DNA from: Anthonomus grandis grandis
Taxonomy: Eukaryota > Arthropoda > Insecta > Coleoptera > Curculionidae
DNA length: 64,000 nt
Reading direction: 5' to 3'
Assembly (NCBI RefSeq): GCF_022605725.1
Contig: NC_065561.1
Location: 20,808,256-20,872,255, forward strand
Below, piece by piece: positions 52,501 to 58,500 of the stretch (position 1 is its first letter; each line of letters opens with the position of its first letter). The notes beneath the pieces were generated by a model. It did no database searches, was not told the DNA's origin, and saw only the letters and a program-made list of their open reading frames with translations. Made by a program: the position numbers and the translations under genes.

Positions 52501-55500
52501 ACCTCTCTAACTAACAGAGTAAAAGAGTTACAGCCAATTTTGCTAGTGAACAATTTTTTTTCCAACTGTCGAACACCATTTCGGGCAATTTCTCAAAAAC
52601 TAATAATTTCTCAAGTAATGTATAAAGACATAAAATGAACCTCCAACCTTAGTCAATCCAGCGCAATTTAAATCACCTCCCTAACTAACACAATAAAAAA
52701 GTTATAGCCAATTTTGCTAGTGAACAATTTTTTTTCCAAGTGTCGAACATCATTTTGGGCAATTTCTCAAAAACTAATGATTTCTCAAAAAATTTATAAA
52801 GACATAAAATGAACCTCCAACCTTAGTCAATCCACTACAATTTAAATCACCTCTCTAACTAACACAGTAAAAAAGTTACAGCCAATTTTACTAGTGACCA
52901 ATTTTTTTTCCAAGTGTCCAACCCAATTTCGGGCAATATCTCAAAAACTAAACATTTCTCAGAAAATTTATAAAGACATAAAACAAACCTCCAACCTTAG
53001 TCAATCCAGCACAATTTAAATGACCTGCCTAACTAACACAGTAAAAAAGTTACAGCCAATTTTGCTAGTGAACAATTTTTTTTCCAACTGACAAACACCA
53101 TTTTAAAAGATTTCTCTCTTATATTTTATTCTTACCTGTGGCTTTTTATGTTCATTAGGCTTAATACACCTGACAAAATACGGATTGGACACCCACAAGT
53201 TCTGCATCAGCTGCGCCAAAGATTGCTTAAACTGCATCGATAACGTCATGGTGTTTTTCTCACTACTTAGATCCTCCTTAAAAATGTCTTTTAGCATACA
53301 ATTTTGTGTGGTTTTCACTAAATTTCTCAAGTCGTTACTGAAAGTGTCTCTGTTTTTATCCAGAAAGCCTGAAATCACCTTTAAATTATTACAACATATT
53401 GATTAAACACTAAACAACCTTACCAGGTACATCATAAAACACTGGACCGGCGAAATGTTGTATACCAAAAGCCGGGGTCATATCAGACTTCGGTTTCAGA
53501 TAATACCTCTTCCCTCCATGTTGTTTATGTAATTTACTCAGCATAGAAAAGTCCGTACCTTTAGGGAACTTACTCTCCTCATCTATGAGTGAGAAAACGT
53601 TCATCGGTTTCAATCCGATCATGTCCAGAGCCTCTTGGTTATCAATAAAGTCGATTCTGGCCCAACTGATTCCCTCTTTAGCATAGTGATCCTGCTCCAG
53701 TTTGAAAATGTGCTGCACGAAGAACTGCTGCAGATTCTCATTGGCGTAGTTGATGCACAACTGCTCGAAGCTGTTCAGCGTAAAGTTTTCGAAACCGAAA
53801 ATGTCCAGGACGCCAATGGATTTCTTATGGGGGATCTTCGGTTTGTAGATGACCGAGTTTATTCGTTGTACGATCATTATGAAGAGTTTGCCGTAGATGT
53901 TTTTGGCGAAGGCGTTTCTCGAGTCTACCGCTTGTTCTTTGGACATGGCCGAAATTATCTGGAAGGTTTTTAAAGGTCCGGTTTTTTGCAAATAAAATGG
54001 ACAAAAATTAAAAACTTTGTGACGATAAACTCATCGATATGGTACTCTTTTTCAGCTAACTTTTTCTAACTAAGACAATGGTGAAAAGAGATTTTTAGTA
54101 CCATCAATGGTTTCCTCAAAAACCAGAAATTTTTGTCAAAAATCACGTTAAACTTATCGACATGGTGCTCGTTTTCAGCTACTTTCTTCCAAAAAACGAA
54201 ATGGTAGAATCAGTTTTTTTGTACCAGTAATGGTTCTCCTAATATTACCACAGCCTTCATAGTGATTTCTATGAAAGTTTTTTGGATTGTGAGAAAACTA
54301 TTGATGGTACTAAAAATCTATTTGCACCATTGTCTTAGTTAGAAAAAGTTAGATGAAAAAGAGTACCATGTCGATGGGTTTATTGTGACTTATAAGGAAG
54401 TTTTTTTGATTTTAGGAAACCTATTGTCTATTCAAAAAAATATTTTGATCTTCATAAACTTCAAATATTTAAGGATTTTCTGGACGACATTCAAAACCCC
54501 GTATGTGTTATAAAGGGTCATTTACTGAAAAAATCATTTATTTATATTTATTTAGTTAAATATCTCAAGCTATATATGACTTGAATAAAAAATATTTGGT
54601 TCCTCTTAAGGAAAATTGAAAAATAAAACTTTTCTCACTCTTGCAATTTTTCAAAATAAGTGATATTAAGCGAGTTATAAGGAAAACAAAAAAGTGAGGT
54701 TAAGGACGATAACTTCTTAATTACTCATTTTATCAAAAAAAGGCCAAGAATAAAATATATTTATTTTTTAATTTTATACTAAAAATGTCATAATTTTTTT
54801 TTGTAAAAAACATATAGAGTGATTTATTGAAAAATCTTATAATAATTATTAAAAATCTCTTCCTGTATGAAATTAAATAAAAAAATACTTATATTCTTCA
54901 ATAAAGAATTAAAAAATAAAACTTTTTTCATTTTTGAAATTTTTCGAAATAAGTGATATTAAGCGAGTTATATGAAAAACAAAAAAGTGAGGTTAAGGAA
55001 GATAACTTCTTAAATATTCATTTTATCAAAAAAAGACCAAGAATAAAATATGTTCATTTTTTAATTTTATAGTAAAAATGTCATAAATTTTTTTTGTAAA
55101 AAAACATATAGAGTGGTTTATTGAAAAATCTTATAATAATTATTAAATATCTCTTCCTGTATGACATTAAATAAAAAAATATTTATATTCTTTAATAAAG
55201 AATTAAAAAATAAAACTTTTTTCATTTTTGCAATTTTTCAAAATAAGTGATATTAAGCGAGTAATAAGGAAAACAAAAAAGTGAGGTTAAGGACGATAAC
55301 TTCTTAATTATTCATTTTATCAAAAAAAGACCAAGAATAAAATATGTTTAGTTTTTAATTTTATACTAAAAATGTGATAAATTTCTTTTGTAAAAAAACA
55401 TATAGAGTGTTTTATTGAAAAATCTTATAATAATTATTAAATATCTCTTCCTGTATGACATTAAATAAAAAAATATTTATATGCTTCAATAAAGAATCAA

Positions 55501-58500
55501 AAAATAAAACTTTTTTCATTTTTGCAATTTTTCAAAATAAGTGATATTAAGCGAGTTATAAGGAAAACAAAAAAGTGAGGTTAAGGACGATAACTTCTTA
55601 ATTACTCATTTTATCAAAAAAAGACCAAGAATAAAATATGTTTATTTTTGAATTTTATATTAAAAATATCATAAACTTTCTTTGTAAAAAAAACATATAG
55701 AGTGATTTATTGATAAAACTTATAATAATTATTAAATATCTCTTCCTGTATGACATTAAATAAAAAAATATTTATATTCTTTAATAAAGAATTAAAAAAT
55801 AAAACTTTTTTCATTTTTGCAATTTTTCAAAATAAGTGATATTAAGCGAGTTATAAGGAAAATAAAAAAGTGAGGTTAAGGACGATAACTTCTTAAATAT
55901 TAATGTTATCAAAAAAATACCAAGATTAAATACGTTTATTTTTTAATCTTCTATCAAAAATAAGCATTTTTTTGATAAAAAATACATAAGGTGATAAATA
56001 TCTCATCTTGTTTTACATTAAATTAAAAAAAAATTAGTCCCTCTTAAAAAAAATCAAAAAATAAAACTTTTTTCACTCTTGTAATTTTCCGAAATAAGCA
56101 ATATTAACCGAGTTATAACGCAAACAAAAAAGTGAGGTTAAGGCCGAAAACTCCTTAAATATCAATATTATCAAAAAAACACCAAGAATAAAATATGTTT
56201 ATTTTTTAATTTTCTTTTGAAAATATACATTTTTTTGGTAAAAAATATACAAAGTGATTTATTGGAAAATGTTATAATAATTATTAAATATCTTGTCCTG
56301 TATGACATTTAATTAAAAAATGCTTATACCCTCTTAAGTAAAATTGAACAGTAAACCTTTTTTCATTCTAGCAATTTTTCGAACTAAGCGATAATAAGCG
56401 AGTTATAATGAAAATAAAAAAGTGAGGTTAAGGACGATAACTTCTTAAATATTAATGTTATCAAAAAAATACTAAGAATAAAATACGTTTATTTTTTAAT
56501 CTTTTATCAAAAATAACCATTTTTTTGATAAAAAATACACAAGGTGATAAATATCTCATCTTGTATTACATTAAATTTTAAAAAAATTACTCCCTCTTAA
56601 AGAAAATCAAAAAATAAAACATTTTTCACTCTTGCAATTTTTCGAAATAAGCAATATTAACCGAGTTATAACGCAAACAAAAAAGTGAGGTTAAGGCCGA
56701 AAACTCCTTAAATAGCAATATTATCAAAAAAACACCAAGAATAAAATATGTTTATTTTTTAATTTTCTTTTGAAAATATACATTTTTTTGGTAAAAAATA
56801 TACAAAGTGATTTATTGGAAAATGTTATAATAATTATTAAATATCTTGTCCTGTATGACATTTAATTAAAAAATGCTTATACCCTCTTAAGTAAAATTGA
56901 ACAGTAAACCTTTTTTCATTCTAGCAATTTTTCGAACTAAGCGATAATAAGCGAGTTATAATGAAAATAAAAAAGTGAGGTTAAGGACGATAACTTCTTA
57001 AATATTAATGTTATCAAAAAAATACTAAGAATAAAATACGTTTATTTTTTAATCTTTTATCAAAAATAACCATTTTTTTGATAAAAAATACACAAGGTGA
57101 TAAATATCTCATCTTGTATTACATTAAATTTTAAAAAAATTACTCCCTCTTAAAGAAAATCAAAAAATAAAACATTTTTCACTCTTGCAATTTTTCGAAA
57201 TAAGCGATATTAACCGAGTTATAACGCAAACAAAAAAGTGAGGTTAAGGCCGAAAACTCCTTAAATAGCAATATTATCAAAAAAACACCAAGAATAAAAT
57301 ATGTTTATTTTTTAATTTTCTTTTGAAAATATACATTTTTTTGGTAAAAAATATACAAAGTGATTTATTGGAAAATGTTATAATAATTATTAAATATCTT
57401 GTCCTGTATGACATTAAATAAAAAAATGCTTATACCCTCTTAAGGAAAATTGAACAGTGAACCTTTTTTCATTCTAGCAATTTTTCGAACTTAACGATAA
57501 TAAGCGAGTTATAATGAAAATAAAAAAGTGAGGTTAAGGACGATAACTTCTTAAATATCAATATTATCAAAAAAAATACCAAGAATAAAATACGTTTATT
57601 TTTTAATCTTCTATCAAAAATAAGCATTTTTTTGATAAAAAATACACAAGGTGATAAATAACTTATCTTGTATTACATTAAATTTTAAAAAAATTCTCCC
57701 TCTTAAAGAAAATCAAAAAATAAAACATTTTTCACTCTTGCAATTTTTCGAAATAAGCAATATTAACCGAGTTATAACGCAAACAAAAAAGTGAGGTTAA
57801 GGCCGAAAACTCCTTAAATAGCAATATTATCAAAAAAACACCAAGAATAAAATATGTTTATTTTTTAATTTTTTTTTGAAAATATACATTTTTTTGGTAA
57901 AAAATATACAAAGTGATTTATTGGAAAATGTTATAATAATTATTAAATATCTTGTCCTGTATGACATTAAATAAAAAAATGCTTATACCCTCTTAAGGAA
58001 AATTGAACAGTGAACCTTTTTTCATTCTAGCAATTTTTCGAACTAAACGATAATAAGCGAGTTATAATGAAAATAAAAAAGTGAGGTTAAGGACGATAAC
58101 TTCTTAAATATCAATATTATCAAAAAAAATACCAAGAATAAAATACGTTTATTTTTTAATCTTCTATCAAAAAAAACCATTTTTTTGATAAAAAATACAC
58201 AAGGTGATAAATATCTCATCTTGTATTACATTAAATTTTAAAAAAATTACTCCCTCTTAAAGAAAATCAAAAAATAAAACTTTTTTCACTCTTGCAATTT
58301 TCCGAAATAAGCAATATTAACCGAGTTATAATGCAAACAAAAAAGTGAGGTTAAGGCCGAAAACTCCTTAAATATCAATATTATCAAAAAAACACCAAGA
58401 ATAAAAGAAGTTTATTTTTGAATTCCCTATAACAAAAACTACATTACAACATTCAACTGTCAACTTACGGTTTCTCCGCGAGTATAAATGCTCTTTTTCG

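Noticed and set aside
54530..58440. Regular spacing considered as a CRISPR-like array
   Set aside because: Units are contiguous ~292-553 bp repeats with no short repeat/unique spacer alternation, in an animal gene intron.
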